This document shows, piece after piece, positions 34,098 to 42,926 of a stretch of 64,000 nt of DNA. Made by a program: the position numbers and the translations under genes. Each line of letters opens with the position of its first letter. Position 1 is the first letter of the stretch. Location of the stretch: the NCBI RefSeq assembly GCF_022524485.1, contig NZ_JAKXMK010000001.1, positions 172,329 to 236,328 of the forward strand, written 5' to 3'. The stretch comes from Pseudonocardia alaniniphila. GTDB taxonomy: Bacteria; Actinomycetota; Actinomycetes; Mycobacteriales; Pseudonocardiaceae. The notes under the pieces were generated by a model. The model saw nothing but the letters and a program-made list of their open reading frames with translations, made no database searches and was not told where the DNA came from.

Positions 34098-36736
34098 CAG
34101 CGGGCGCCACCCACCTTCACGAGGGGCCGGGTGCGGTCGTCGATGAGGGCCGTGGCCGGGTTTCCCGCCCACCGGGCGTGGGGTGGGACTTCCTCGCCCT
34201 TCATGAGGAACGAACTCGTCTCGAGCACCGAGTCGTCGGCCATCGTCACGCCGTAGTGGACGAACGCGCCGACCGCGAGAGTGCACCGGGCGCCGAGCGT
34301 GATGTGGTCGGACTTGAAGGCGCCGTCCTCCTGGGAGTGGCACTGGAGGGTGGTCGACGCGTTGAGCGTGCAGTCGTCCCCGACATGGGTGAGCGTCCGC
34401 TCCGTCAGCACGGCCCCGTCGTCGAAGACCCGGCGTCCGATCTTCACCCCGAGCAGTCGCCAGGCCAGGTTCTTGAACGGGGTGCCGTTCAGGATCAGGA
34501 GGTACGCCTGCGCCGGGACCTTCCAGTACCGCTCGTGGCGCCAGAACGCGCGGTCGTGGATCGAGCAGTACAACGGCTCCAGGTCCTGGAATCGCTTGAC
34601 GAGCCGCTCGGCCAGCGTCCAGTACACGATGCTGAACAGCACGGAGACCACGCCCGCCAGCGCGATCGCAATGTCGTCCCACCCGTAGTAGAGCACCGCA
34701 GCGAACGAGTCGATCATCAGGACCCCGAAGAAGAAGGCCCAGCGGGACAGCAGGTACAGCGCCATCGTGACGAGGTTGTGCCTGTTCTTGGCTTTGAGGC
34801 GGCGGCGCAGTTCGACCCGGGTGATGTCGTGCAGTCGGGTGTCCCGCTCCACCGATCGCGGGATCTCGAAGCTGGGCGCTCCGAGCAGCCCGGTCCCCTC
34901 CCGGACCTTGCCGCCGACGGGGATCATGACCTTCGTCGCGAGAAGGCAGTTGTCGCCCACGGTGCTCTGCGCAGGGTAGGCGATGTTGTTCCCGAGGAAA
35001 CTGTGCCCGCCGACCGTCGCCCGGGACACTTTGAAGGACGTGCTCGAGAAGTCGGCATTGATGATCGACAGCCCGTCGGCGACCATCGTTCCGCTGCCGA
35101 TCGTGGTCAGATACGGGTTCTCGTGCCGCACGTCCGTGCCGAAGTTCGAGCCGCTCTGCACCACGGTGGACAGGTCGTACCCGACCCACTGCAGGTAGTT
35201 GACGATGTAGGAGCTGTCGCCGAAGAGCCACACCAGGAACCGGATGTTGGTCATGCGCGCGATCGCCTTGTGGATTCCGTAGTGGAAGCCGTACAGCGGA
35301 TACACCGTGTCGGGCTTGATCGCGCGGTTCAGCAGACGGGGGACGGTACCGACGAAGAGCAGGCTGACCACCACGTACGCGGCGAAGAGCACCGCGGAGA
35401 CCAGCAGCACGTTCTCGTAGAACCGCCAGGTGGTGAACGCGAGGGGGCCCGGGTTCAGGAGTTCGTTGAGCTGCGGGACCCCGACGAGCAGCAGCACTAT
35501 GCCGCCGACCAGCACCGGCACGACCAGCACGAGCACGGTCAGCAGTTGCGTGATGCCGAACATCGTGGCCCGCAAGGCGGCCCCCGGGGCCGCGTCGACC
35601 ACGCGGTAGTCCACCTCGGCGCGTTGCCCGGGTGACCCGTGCCAGCTCTCGCCCGCGGGCACGGCCTGCCCGCGGTGCAGGGAGGACGCATGACCGAGCT
35701 GGGACCCGTCACCCATCGAGGTGTCGATGTCGATCACGGTCATCTCGCCGACGAACACGTCCTTCCCGAGGGTGACCGCGCCGGTCTGGATCATCCCGTC
35801 GTGGGCCCGGTAGCAGGAGATGAAGGAGTCCTTGCGGATGACCGAGCCCGCACCGATGGTGAGCAGGTCGGTGCACACCGGGAAGTTCCGGGAGAAGATC
35901 GTGACGCCGGGCCCGATCTTCGCGCCGAGAGCCCTCAGATAGAAGTTGAGGATCGGCGACGCTGTGCTCGACCGCGCTCGGCCGCCGATCAGCAGGAGCA
36001 GCGGGTTCGACCGCACCAGCGTCTTGACGACCCAGAAGCGGACGTAGCCGAGGCTCCAGACGCGGAACTCCTGTGGCTTCCACCGTCCGATGAGCACCCA
36101 CTTCGCAACGATCGGAAGGACGCACAGAGCGATCACGCTCACGTCGCCGAAGAGGATCGACCGCAGGTAGACATCGCCCACACCGGAGCCCGCGGAGATC
36201 CAGTCGTAGCCGAAGTTCGCGATGTATCCGGCGAGGTAGGAGTAGCCGAGGAAGATCAGGAGCTGCAACGCTCCGCAGAGGACGTACTGCCGAGAGCTCG
36301 CTCGCGGCGGGGTAGGGGTGGGCGTCGTCTCCTCGGCCGGGGCCTGCCGCTGTGCCGGCACCGCGACTCGGGCGGGGGCAGGTGCTGGGGCCGGCGCGGG
36401 AACGGCGTCCCTGAACGCCGTGGCGAGGCTTCTGACGGTGGGGTGGCGGTAGATGTCCTTCATGGACACCGCCGGCAGATCCGGTCGTTTCCTGATTCGA
36501 GCGCAGAACCGGGCCATCACCATCGAGTCGGCGCCCAGGTCGTCGAAGAAGTTGCTGTCGACGGGCACCTGCTCGATCTGTGCGATGTCGGCCAGCAGCT
36601 CGGCGAACTTCCGTTCGGTGTCGAACTCTGGCCGAGGTCGAGGCCGAGGCCGAGGCAGAGGCCGCGGCCTCTGCGAAATAGTCATCAGAGGTGCTGTGAC
36701 GGCCGCCCAATCCTGAGCCGAATCTCCCACGGACAT
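34097..36736 (-). CDS. Carrier-domain + Pls/PosA-type C-terminal membrane protein, no adenylation domain (copy 1)
   Basis: This protein of about 879 residues starts with a Pro/Arg tract and a phosphopantetheine carrier domain (NFFDDLGADSMVMARF, Ser71). Several membrane helices follow, interspersed with left-handed beta-helix (hexapeptide) segments such as SYIVNYLQ, FLGNNIAYPAQS and the C-terminal CTLNASTTLQCHSQEDGAFKSD. This is the terminal domain of poly-epsilon-lysine synthetase-like enzymes (Pls/PosA), in which an adenylation domain normally precedes the carrier; here it is absent. ATG 36736 has AAGGAG close upstream. It is coupled to a DUF2165 gene and a paralogue lies at 61.7 kb. Confidence 0.88.
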   Translation of the reverse strand: MSVGDSAQDWAAVTAPLMTISQRPRPLPRPRPRPRPEFDTERKFAELLADIAQIEQVPVDSNFFDDLGADSMVMARFCARIRKRPDLPAVSMKDIYRHPTVRSLATAFRDAVPAPAPAPAPARVAVPAQRQAPAEETTPTPTPPRASSRQYVLCGALQLLIFLGYSYLAGYIANFGYDWISAGSGVGDVYLRSILFGDVSVIALCVLPIVAKWVLIGRWKPQEFRVWSLGYVRFWVVKTLVRSNPLLLLIGGRARSSTASPILNFYLRALGAKIGPGVTIFSRNFPVCTDLLTIGAGSVIRKDSFISCYRAHDGMIQTGAVTLGKDVFVGEMTVIDIDTSMGDGSQLGHASSLHRGQAVPAGESWHGSPGQRAEVDYRVVDAAPGAALRATMFGITQLLTVLVLVVPVLVGGIVLLLVGVPQLNELLNPGPLAFTTWRFYENVLLVSAVLFAAYVVVSLLFVGTVPRLLNRAIKPDTVYPLYGFHYGIHKAIARMTNIRFLVWLFGDSSYIVNYLQWVGYDLSTVVQSGSNFGTDVRHENPYLTTIGSGTMVADGLSIINADFSSTSFKVSRATVGGHSFLGNNIAYPAQSTVGDNCLLATKVMIPVGGKVREGTGLLGAPSFEIPRSVERDTRLHDITRVELRRRLKAKNRHNLVTMALYLLSRWAFFFGVLMIDSFAAVLYYGWDDIAIALAGVVSVLFSIVYWTLAERLVKRFQDLEPLYCSIHDRAFWRHERYWKVPAQAYLLILNGTPFKNLAWRLLGVKIGRRVFDDGAVLTERTLTHVGDDCTLNASTTLQCHSQEDGAFKSDHITLGARCTLAVGAFVHYGVTMADDSVLETSSFLMKGEEVPPHARWAGNPATALIDDRTRPLVKVGGAR

Positions 36737-37558
36737 GAGCTCCTTAAGATCAATGCCGCAATTCCGGGGCGCGTTACGGGCTCGCGAGAAGCCCGCGCCG
36801 AACTGCATGACAGTGCGTCCGCGCAACCGGGTGTCAAGCGGTGCGCGGCTGGGAAACCGGCCGGTGCAATGGGGAGTGGCCAGTGGACGAGCGGGGGCGA
36901 GAAGAAGGCCGGTTGGCTGTCTGTGCTGCGACCGTGCGGCGCGTGGACTCGGGCCGGCGATGTGGGAAGTCAGTGCATGCTGCGCTGATCAGGCCGATGA
37001 CAAGGTGAGATCAGGGGGTCGTCCTACGTGGAACACCAGTAGATATCGCGTCGTGACCGGTGTGGACGGGGCGCATATACGTATGGCGGGGGTCGGTGCC
37101 GGAGATCAGATGTGCATGCAAAGCAACGCTCCACCACGATAAGTTGAATTGCCAAGTGTCGGGTCCGTCTCTGGCTCCGGCTCGTTATGTCGCGGCGAAG
37201 CCTAGCTCGCCGCGCGACAGCGCGCCACAACGGTGAGTGAATTGTCGGAAATTAAATGTACGTCCAGTTGTGCAGCAAATAATGGGACGTTTACCGACGA
37301 ATCCGGATCCGGCAGGGTGGGCGCGTCGCGGCGGGTGGCGCGGAAACCGATACTACGGTGCGAAACCGTGAATACGGAGCGCTTCGGTGAAGTCCGGTCC
37401 GAGATTGTCACGAACGGCGTGAATGCCCTGGTTGATCTCGCTGCCGCGCTCCAGCTCGATCACAGCGGGTGATCGCGGTCCGCCAACCCCTGTTGAACGG
37501 GCGGCAACCGGGCGCGGCAGATGATCGAGTGTCCGGCCCGTCGAGAGATGGAACACGT
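36737..37558. other. Intergenic region between Pls-type gene and biotin carrier gene
   Basis: This is 822 bases with no gene I can support. The stretch 37060-37300 is clearly less GC-rich than its surroundings. It includes the promoter region of the Pls-type gene at its left end. A short leftward frame (37353-37562) ends near the carrier gene but has no convincing features. Confidence 0.5.
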
Positions 37559-38056
37559 TCATCGCAGCGCAGGCTCCACGCGGTACATCACCTGGCCGAA
37601 CTCCACGAGCTGAGCATCCTGCACACAGACCTCGACGACCGTGCCCCGCACGCCGGCCGACACGGCGTGAAAAGTCTTCATCACCTCGACGAGCGCGACG
37701 GTGGTGTCCTCCTCGACGAGCGCGCCGACCGTCACGAACGGTGGCTTCCCCGGCTCGGACTGCGCGTAGAAGATCCCCATGGTCGGGGCGGTGATCTCCA
37801 CCGAGCCGGCTGGGGGCGCGACCACCGGAGCCACCGCGTCGAGGGGCGTCGGTGCGATCGCGGCAGGGAGCACCTGGGGCGCTCGTGTCGTGACGGGGGC
37901 GGCGGGGGCGCTACCGGACGACGGCGGCTCGCCCTTCCCGATCGTGACCTTCAGCTCGCCGATCTGCAGCTCCAGATAGTCGAACGACGAGCCGTCCAGC
38001 GTCTCGACCAACCGGACGACCTGCTCGACGTCCGAGTCGCTCAGAGAATCAGTCAT
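37559..38056 (-). CDS. Biotin carboxyl carrier protein
   Basis: This 165-residue protein has an N-terminal acetyl-CoA-carboxylase-type segment, a Pro/Ala linker (residues 45-85) and a biotinyl domain with Lys127 in VEVMKTFHAV as the biotin attachment site. The consensus is usually AMKM; here it is VMKT. It lies one base after the carboxyltransferase stop in the same operon. No biotin carboxylase gene is nearby, so it either shares one in trans or takes part in a transcarboxylation or decarboxylation that needs none. Confidence 0.92.
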   Translation of the reverse strand: MTDSLSDSDVEQVVRLVETLDGSSFDYLELQIGELKVTIGKGEPPSSGSAPAAPVTTRAPQVLPAAIAPTPLDAVAPVVAPPAGSVEITAPTMGIFYAQSEPGKPPFVTVGALVEEDTTVALVEVMKTFHAVSAGVRGTVVEVCVQDAQLVEFGQVMYRVEPALR

Positions 38057-38057
38057 G

Positions 38058-39593
38058 TCAGCTCCCCTGCGTGGTGGCGGCAGCGCCGGCTCGGTTCTGG
38101 ACGGTGATCGTGTCGCTGCCGCGCTGGACGCGCACGTACCTGATCCCATTGCTCTGTGTGAGCCGCTCCACGAGCGTGAGCAGCGGCATCCCGGTGGAGG
38201 AGTAGCGCCGCGGCGCCCCCGCGGCACGCATGGCGTCGATCTCGGAGGTGCCCTGCATGATCACGCGCAGCAGCAGTTCGTCGTCGGACAGACCGGGGGC
38301 GCCGATGCTCTGCCGGACGTCGTGGAGGGACACGTCCTCGATGGGCCGCTCGTCGAGGATCGCCAGCTCCTGGGCCCTCGGCATGGCGAGGAAGCGGTCC
38401 TTGAGGTTCTGGTCCATCCAGGTGTAGCCGGAGTCCTCGCCGTAGCGGCCCGCGGCGAACCGCACCAGCTCGTCGATGACGACGCCGTAGCGCTCGCCGG
38501 AGGCGACGTTGATCGCCGCCTGTGTGGCGACGTACTGCGAGAACGGCGTGATCATGATGGGGAAACCCAGGTCCTCGCGGACCTGGACGCATTCCTCGAG
38601 CACCTCGTCGAGCCGGTGGTCCATCCGGATCTCGGCGAGCTGGAACCGCAGGTTGGAGATCACGCCGCCCGGGATCTGGTGGCGGTAGTGGTTGAGGTCG
38701 TGGGTCAGCGGCACGCCGACGGGCAGCGCGTCCTGCTTCGCGAACTCCAGCAGCCGTCCCGAGATCGAGGCGAGCAGCTCCTCGTCGACCGTCGGGGTGA
38801 AGCCCATGAGCCGTGCGTTGCGGGCGACGTCGAGCACCGACGGCTGCGCCGAGCCGTTGGCCAGCGGTGGGATGCCGCAGTGCAGCGTCCGCACGCCGAG
38901 CTTGAGCGCCTCCAGGTACACCAGCGGCGCGAGTCCGGTGGTGCAGTGCGAGTGCAGCTCGACGGGGATGCCGTCCGCCTCCCTGAGCACCACCGGGAGC
39001 AGCGTCCGAATCCGGTCGACGGTGAGCAGGCCACCGGCGTCCTTGAGGTAGATGACGTCGGGGCGGTACGCCGCGGCGCGGCGGGCGGTGTCGGCGAAGT
39101 GCTCGTCGGTGTGCCGCGGCGAGATCGTGTAGCAGACGGCGATCGCGATCTGGAGTCCCAGCTCGCGTGCCAGCGGCATCATCCTGGGGAACTGCCGGGA
39201 GAGCTGGTCGGCGGTGTTGGCCATGAACTGGCCGCGGTTGAGCACCCCGATCTCGGCGAGCCTGCGGGAGAAGAGCTCGCCGAGCACCGGGGGAGTGGGC
39301 GTGCCGAAGCCGTTGAGGCTGCCTCCCGCACCGCCCATGCACGACTTGGGTGTCCGGGAGATCCTGCGCGCGAGCATGCGCATGGTCTCCCAGGGGTCTT
39401 CCTTGAGGTCGCGCACCATCTTCTTGAAGAAGATCGCGTTGGCGGGCACCTCGATCACGTCGAACCCGGCGTTGTCGAGATCGCCTGCGAGGGCCTCCAT
39501 CATCCCGTGGCGGATCCCCATCGCCCACAGGCTCTGCGACCCGTCACGGAACGTGGTGTCGAGGAATCGGACCTCCTGCGTGGGTGCGCTCAC
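38058..39593 (-). CDS. Carboxyltransferase, transcarboxylase 5S / pyruvate carboxylase CT-like, divergent active site
   Basis: This 511-residue TIM-barrel carboxyltransferase matches the 5S subunit of transcarboxylase from start to end. It shares VCYTISPRHT, LKDAGGLL with Lys184 (the carbamylated metal ligand), LHSHCTTG with His214 and His216, HQIPGGVISNLRFQL and ITPFSQYVATQAAINV. However, the usual RDAHQSL is RDGSQSL, and the pyruvate-binding LLRGQN segment is SCMGGAG, so the acceptor is probably not pyruvate. GTG 39593 overlaps the CoA-transferase stop by four bases. Confidence 0.9.
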   Translation of the reverse strand: MSAPTQEVRFLDTTFRDGSQSLWAMGIRHGMMEALAGDLDNAGFDVIEVPANAIFFKKMVRDLKEDPWETMRMLARRISRTPKSCMGGAGGSLNGFGTPTPPVLGELFSRRLAEIGVLNRGQFMANTADQLSRQFPRMMPLARELGLQIAIAVCYTISPRHTDEHFADTARRAAAYRPDVIYLKDAGGLLTVDRIRTLLPVVLREADGIPVELHSHCTTGLAPLVYLEALKLGVRTLHCGIPPLANGSAQPSVLDVARNARLMGFTPTVDEELLASISGRLLEFAKQDALPVGVPLTHDLNHYRHQIPGGVISNLRFQLAEIRMDHRLDEVLEECVQVREDLGFPIMITPFSQYVATQAAINVASGERYGVVIDELVRFAAGRYGEDSGYTWMDQNLKDRFLAMPRAQELAILDERPIEDVSLHDVRQSIGAPGLSDDELLLRVIMQGTSEIDAMRAAGAPRRYSSTGMPLLTLVERLTQSNGIRYVRVQRGSDTITVQNRAGAAATTQGS

Positions 39594-40993
39594 CAGGCGT
39601 CCTGCATGACACCGACGGAGTCGGCGACATCCACCCGCATGTCGGTGAGTCCGAGCACCTCGTCGACCGTGAAGCCCCTGGCGACCTCGTCGAGCCGGAA
39701 GCGCCCGCTCGGCATGCGGGTGAACAGCGCGAGATCGGTGGCGACGACGTCGACGCAGCCCGGTGCGGTGACGGGGTACGAGCACTCCTCGACGAGCTTC
39801 GGGCGGCCCTTGCTGTCGAGGTGTTCGAGAGTGGCGATCACCCTCTTCGCGCCGACCGCGAGGTCCATCGCCCCGCCGATCCCCCCGCCCGGACGGCCCG
39901 GCACCGCCCAGTTCGCGAGGTCGCCCTGCCCGCTGACCTGGTACGCGCCGAGCACCACCGCGTCCAGCCTGCCGGACCGGGCGATCTCGAAGGAGGTGAC
40001 GCTGTCGAAGAACGACGCTCCCGGCTCCAGCGTGATGAAGTTGCCGCCGGCGTCGTGATGGTCGGGATCCCGCTCGCCGTTCGTGACGAACCCGCCGTAC
40101 TTCAGCACGCCGTTCTCGCCGTGCAGGACGACGTTGCGGCCACCCAGGAAGTTGGCCACCAGGTTGGGCAGCCCCGCGCCCAGGTTGATGATGCTCCCGG
40201 GTTCCACGAGCATCGCGACGCGGTGGCCGATCTCCTCGCGGGTCAGGCCCGGCTTGTCCGCGTAGAGCCGCCCGCTCTGGGCCGAGCGGGCCGCGCGGCG
40301 CGGGAGGTTGCCGACGTCGATGTGGACGGTTCCCACGACCACCCTCGCGACGAACACCCCGGGCAGGTCGATGTCCTGCGGGGCGATCTCGCCGACCTCC
40401 ACGATCTCGTCGACCTCGATGATCGCCACCCGGGCGGCCTTGGCGAAGCTGTCGTTGAAGTTGCGGCTCGCCCCACGGAACTGCACGTTGCCCATGCGGT
40501 CGGCGCGCCAGCCGCGCAGCAGGGCGTAGTCGGTGCGGATGCCGTGTTCGAGCAGGTGCGGACGCCCGTCGAAGTCGCGCACCTCCTTCCCCTCACCGAC
40601 GAGGGTGCCGGCTCCGGCGGGGGTGAAGAAGGCCGCGATGCCCGCGCCTCCCGCCCGCATCCGCTCCACGAGGGTGCCCTGGGGGACGATCTCGAACTCG
40701 AGCTCGCCGGCGAGGATCTGCTCCTCGGAGATGGTGACGGGGCCGGGTCGCGACGAGAACGAGGCCACCAGCTTGGCCAGCTGCCCGTTCTCGGCCAGCA
40801 GCTGCGCGGTCGGCTGCCCGGGCACCCCGAGCCCGTTGCAGTAGACGGTCAGCCGCCGGGCGCCCTGGTCCCGCAACGCCGTGATCAGGCTCGACGGGAA
40901 GCGGTGCGTGACCCCGAACCCCGCGATGGCGACGCTGGACCCGTCGGCGATGTCGGCGACGGCAGCGGCCGGTGAATCGAAAACCTTGTCCAC
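39590..40993 (-). CDS. Fused acetate/3-oxoacid-type CoA-transferase
   Basis: This 467-residue type I CoA-transferase has both halves fused, as in SCOT-like enzymes. The C-terminal half has LGAGLPNLVANF and the catalytic glutamate in LHGENGVLKYGG (Glu293), which forms the glutamyl-CoA intermediate. GTG 40993 has AGGAGAG upstream. It is coupled to a carboxyltransferase and a biotin carrier, so it probably activates an organic acid to its CoA ester before or after carboxyl transfer (inference). Confidence 0.92.
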   Translation of the reverse strand: MDKVFDSPAAAVADIADGSSVAIAGFGVTHRFPSSLITALRDQGARRLTVYCNGLGVPGQPTAQLLAENGQLAKLVASFSSRPGPVTISEEQILAGELEFEIVPQGTLVERMRAGGAGIAAFFTPAGAGTLVGEGKEVRDFDGRPHLLEHGIRTDYALLRGWRADRMGNVQFRGASRNFNDSFAKAARVAIIEVDEIVEVGEIAPQDIDLPGVFVARVVVGTVHIDVGNLPRRAARSAQSGRLYADKPGLTREEIGHRVAMLVEPGSIINLGAGLPNLVANFLGGRNVVLHGENGVLKYGGFVTNGERDPDHHDAGGNFITLEPGASFFDSVTSFEIARSGRLDAVVLGAYQVSGQGDLANWAVPGRPGGGIGGAMDLAVGAKRVIATLEHLDSKGRPKLVEECSYPVTAPGCVDVVATDLALFTRMPSGRFRLDEVARGFTVDEVLGLTDMRVDVADSVGVMQDAW

Positions 40994-41045
40994 ACTTCTC
41001 TCCTGGAATGTCGTTCCGGGCCCCTAATGCCGAGGAAACGCGACA

Positions 41046-42677
41046 CTAGGAGGACTTCCAGGTGCCTCCCCAGAACAGCTCGCTGGACAGGTACCGGGAC
41101 ACGCCCTTCACGTTCGGTCTGGCGATCGCGGCCTTCGCCGCTCTGGCCATCCAGGCCACGGCCAGATCGCCGTTGAGCAGCTCCTGCGCCTTCTGGTAAG
41201 CCGCGATCCGCTCCGCCGGGTCGGTGGTGCTCGTGGCCTCGTCGAGCGCGGCGTCGACCTCGGGGTTGGAGTACTTGCCGTAGTTGTTGATCCCGCCCGT
41301 GTGGAACTGGTTGTACATGAACGGGTAGGGGTTCTCGTACGGCCCGCTGATCCAGTGCAACATCTGGAAGTTGCCGCCCTGCACCACCGTCGTGATCACG
41401 GTGGCGATGTCGTCGAGCTGCAGCTTCACGTTCAGCCCGACCGCTGCCCACTGCGCCTGCAGGAATGTCGCGAACTGGACGTTGTTGGGCGAGGTGGCGT
41501 CCTGGAACGTGAAGTCCGGGTTGCCGCCGGAGGCGCGGTAGTCGGCGATCAGCTGCTTCGCCTTCTCCGGGTCGTAGGTCGGGTAGGAGTCGGCTGCCTT
41601 CCGGCTGAAGTACTGGTCTCCCTCGGCGAAGGCGGTGGTCGCCAGGTCGCCGGCGTCGCGGTACTGGGTGGCGTTGAGCGCCTTCGGGTCGATCGCCCGG
41701 ATCACGGCCTCCCGCATACGCGGGTCGTCGAAAGGCTTCTTGGAGAAGTTGAAGTACAGGAACTCGCCGTCGCCGCCCGGGCCGTAGTACGTCTCGAGGT
41801 TCTGGTCCAGTGACGAGCGCTGGGCCTCGGTGAAGAAGCCACCGATGTTGAGGTCGATGTCGCCGTTGGCGACCGACGCGTAGCGCGTCTCGGTGTCGGG
41901 GAGCGGCCGGAACTCGATGCCGTCGAGGTAGGGCTTGCCCTTGTCCCAGTAGCCGTCGAACTTCGTGACGACGATCTTGTTGTTCGGGATCCACTCGACG
42001 AAGCTGAACGGACCGGCGCCCACGGGGTGGCGCCCGTAGTCCTCGCCCCACTTCTGCACGGCCGTCGGCGAGGCGATCGTGCCGAGGTTGCCCGAGGAGA
42101 ACGGCAGCGCGAACGACACGGGGAACGAGCCGGTGGGCCGCTTGAGCACGAACTCGACGGTCAGCGGATCGACAGCCGTCATCGAGTCGATGGGTTCGGT
42201 GTAGAGATGTCCGAGCGCCGTGGCCTTGTCGCGCTGGCGGGCGACGTTGAAGATCACCGCGTCGGCGTCGAGCGGCGTGCCGTCCTGGAAGGTCACTCCT
42301 TCGCGCAGCCCGAGCAGCCAGGTCTTGCCGTTGTCCGCCGTCGTCATCGACTTGGCCAGGTACGGCTGCGGGTCGCCCTTGCTGTCCATCTTGAGCAGCG
42401 AGTCGTAGACCGCCGACGCGATGAGGTTGGACCCGACGGTCGGGTCGAAGGACCGGGCCTCGGTGTACATCCCGACGATGAGTGTTCCGCCGCTGGTCGG
42501 GGTGCCCTCCGCGGCGGGGTCACCCCCGAACGGCTGGGACGCGTCCAGCCCGGCGGTGACGGTGTCGGGCCGTTCGCCGGCCTCACCACACGCGGTGCCC
42601 ATCAGGGACAGAGCCAGAAGCACTGCCAGACCGTGCAGTGCACGAACGCGCCTCGTTTGCGATCTCACGGACCACAT
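41046..42677 (-). CDS. Peptide/nickel-type ABC substrate-binding lipoprotein (SBP family 5)
   Basis: This is an extracellular binding protein of about 543 residues with a lipoprotein signal (basic MWSVRSQTRR, hydrophobic core, LSLMGTAC with Cys30). The SBP_bac_5 signature region is EARSFDPTVGSN, followed by LREGVTFQDGTPLDADAVIF. Such proteins bind oligopeptides and also other small acids or opines. No permease or ATPase gene accompanies it; instead it heads the CoA-transferase/carboxyltransferase/biotin operon, 52 bases upstream. ATG 42677 is preferred to an upstream in-frame start at 42770. Confidence 0.9.
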   Translation of the reverse strand: MWSVRSQTRRVRALHGLAVLLALSLMGTACGEAGERPDTVTAGLDASQPFGGDPAAEGTPTSGGTLIVGMYTEARSFDPTVGSNLIASAVYDSLLKMDSKGDPQPYLAKSMTTADNGKTWLLGLREGVTFQDGTPLDADAVIFNVARQRDKATALGHLYTEPIDSMTAVDPLTVEFVLKRPTGSFPVSFALPFSSGNLGTIASPTAVQKWGEDYGRHPVGAGPFSFVEWIPNNKIVVTKFDGYWDKGKPYLDGIEFRPLPDTETRYASVANGDIDLNIGGFFTEAQRSSLDQNLETYYGPGGDGEFLYFNFSKKPFDDPRMREAVIRAIDPKALNATQYRDAGDLATTAFAEGDQYFSRKAADSYPTYDPEKAKQLIADYRASGGNPDFTFQDATSPNNVQFATFLQAQWAAVGLNVKLQLDDIATVITTVVQGGNFQMLHWISGPYENPYPFMYNQFHTGGINNYGKYSNPEVDAALDEATSTTDPAERIAAYQKAQELLNGDLAVAWMARAAKAAIARPNVKGVSRYLSSELFWGGTWKSS

Positions 42678-42926
42678 CACCCCGCTCGAGCTGTCCCATA
42701 CAACGCCGTAGTGGACCAACCCCGACGAAATCGGCAGCTGCAGCCAGACGGGTGCCCGTGGCCCGGGCAATCAACTGGGGGAGCTACGACTTCGACGCGT
42801 TTACCGGCTCGGTGAACCGATCGTGACCATAACAGGCAGCGAGATTGTTCACAATCGTGTTGCCAATATATACGTTGCGCCGGCCCGGGTCCGATGATCG
42901 ACCCGGGCCGGCGCGGTACGTGGTCG

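Noticed and set aside
37353..37562. Small leftward gene downstream of the biotin carrier
   Set aside because: There is no ribosome site, family match or supporting context; probably chance.
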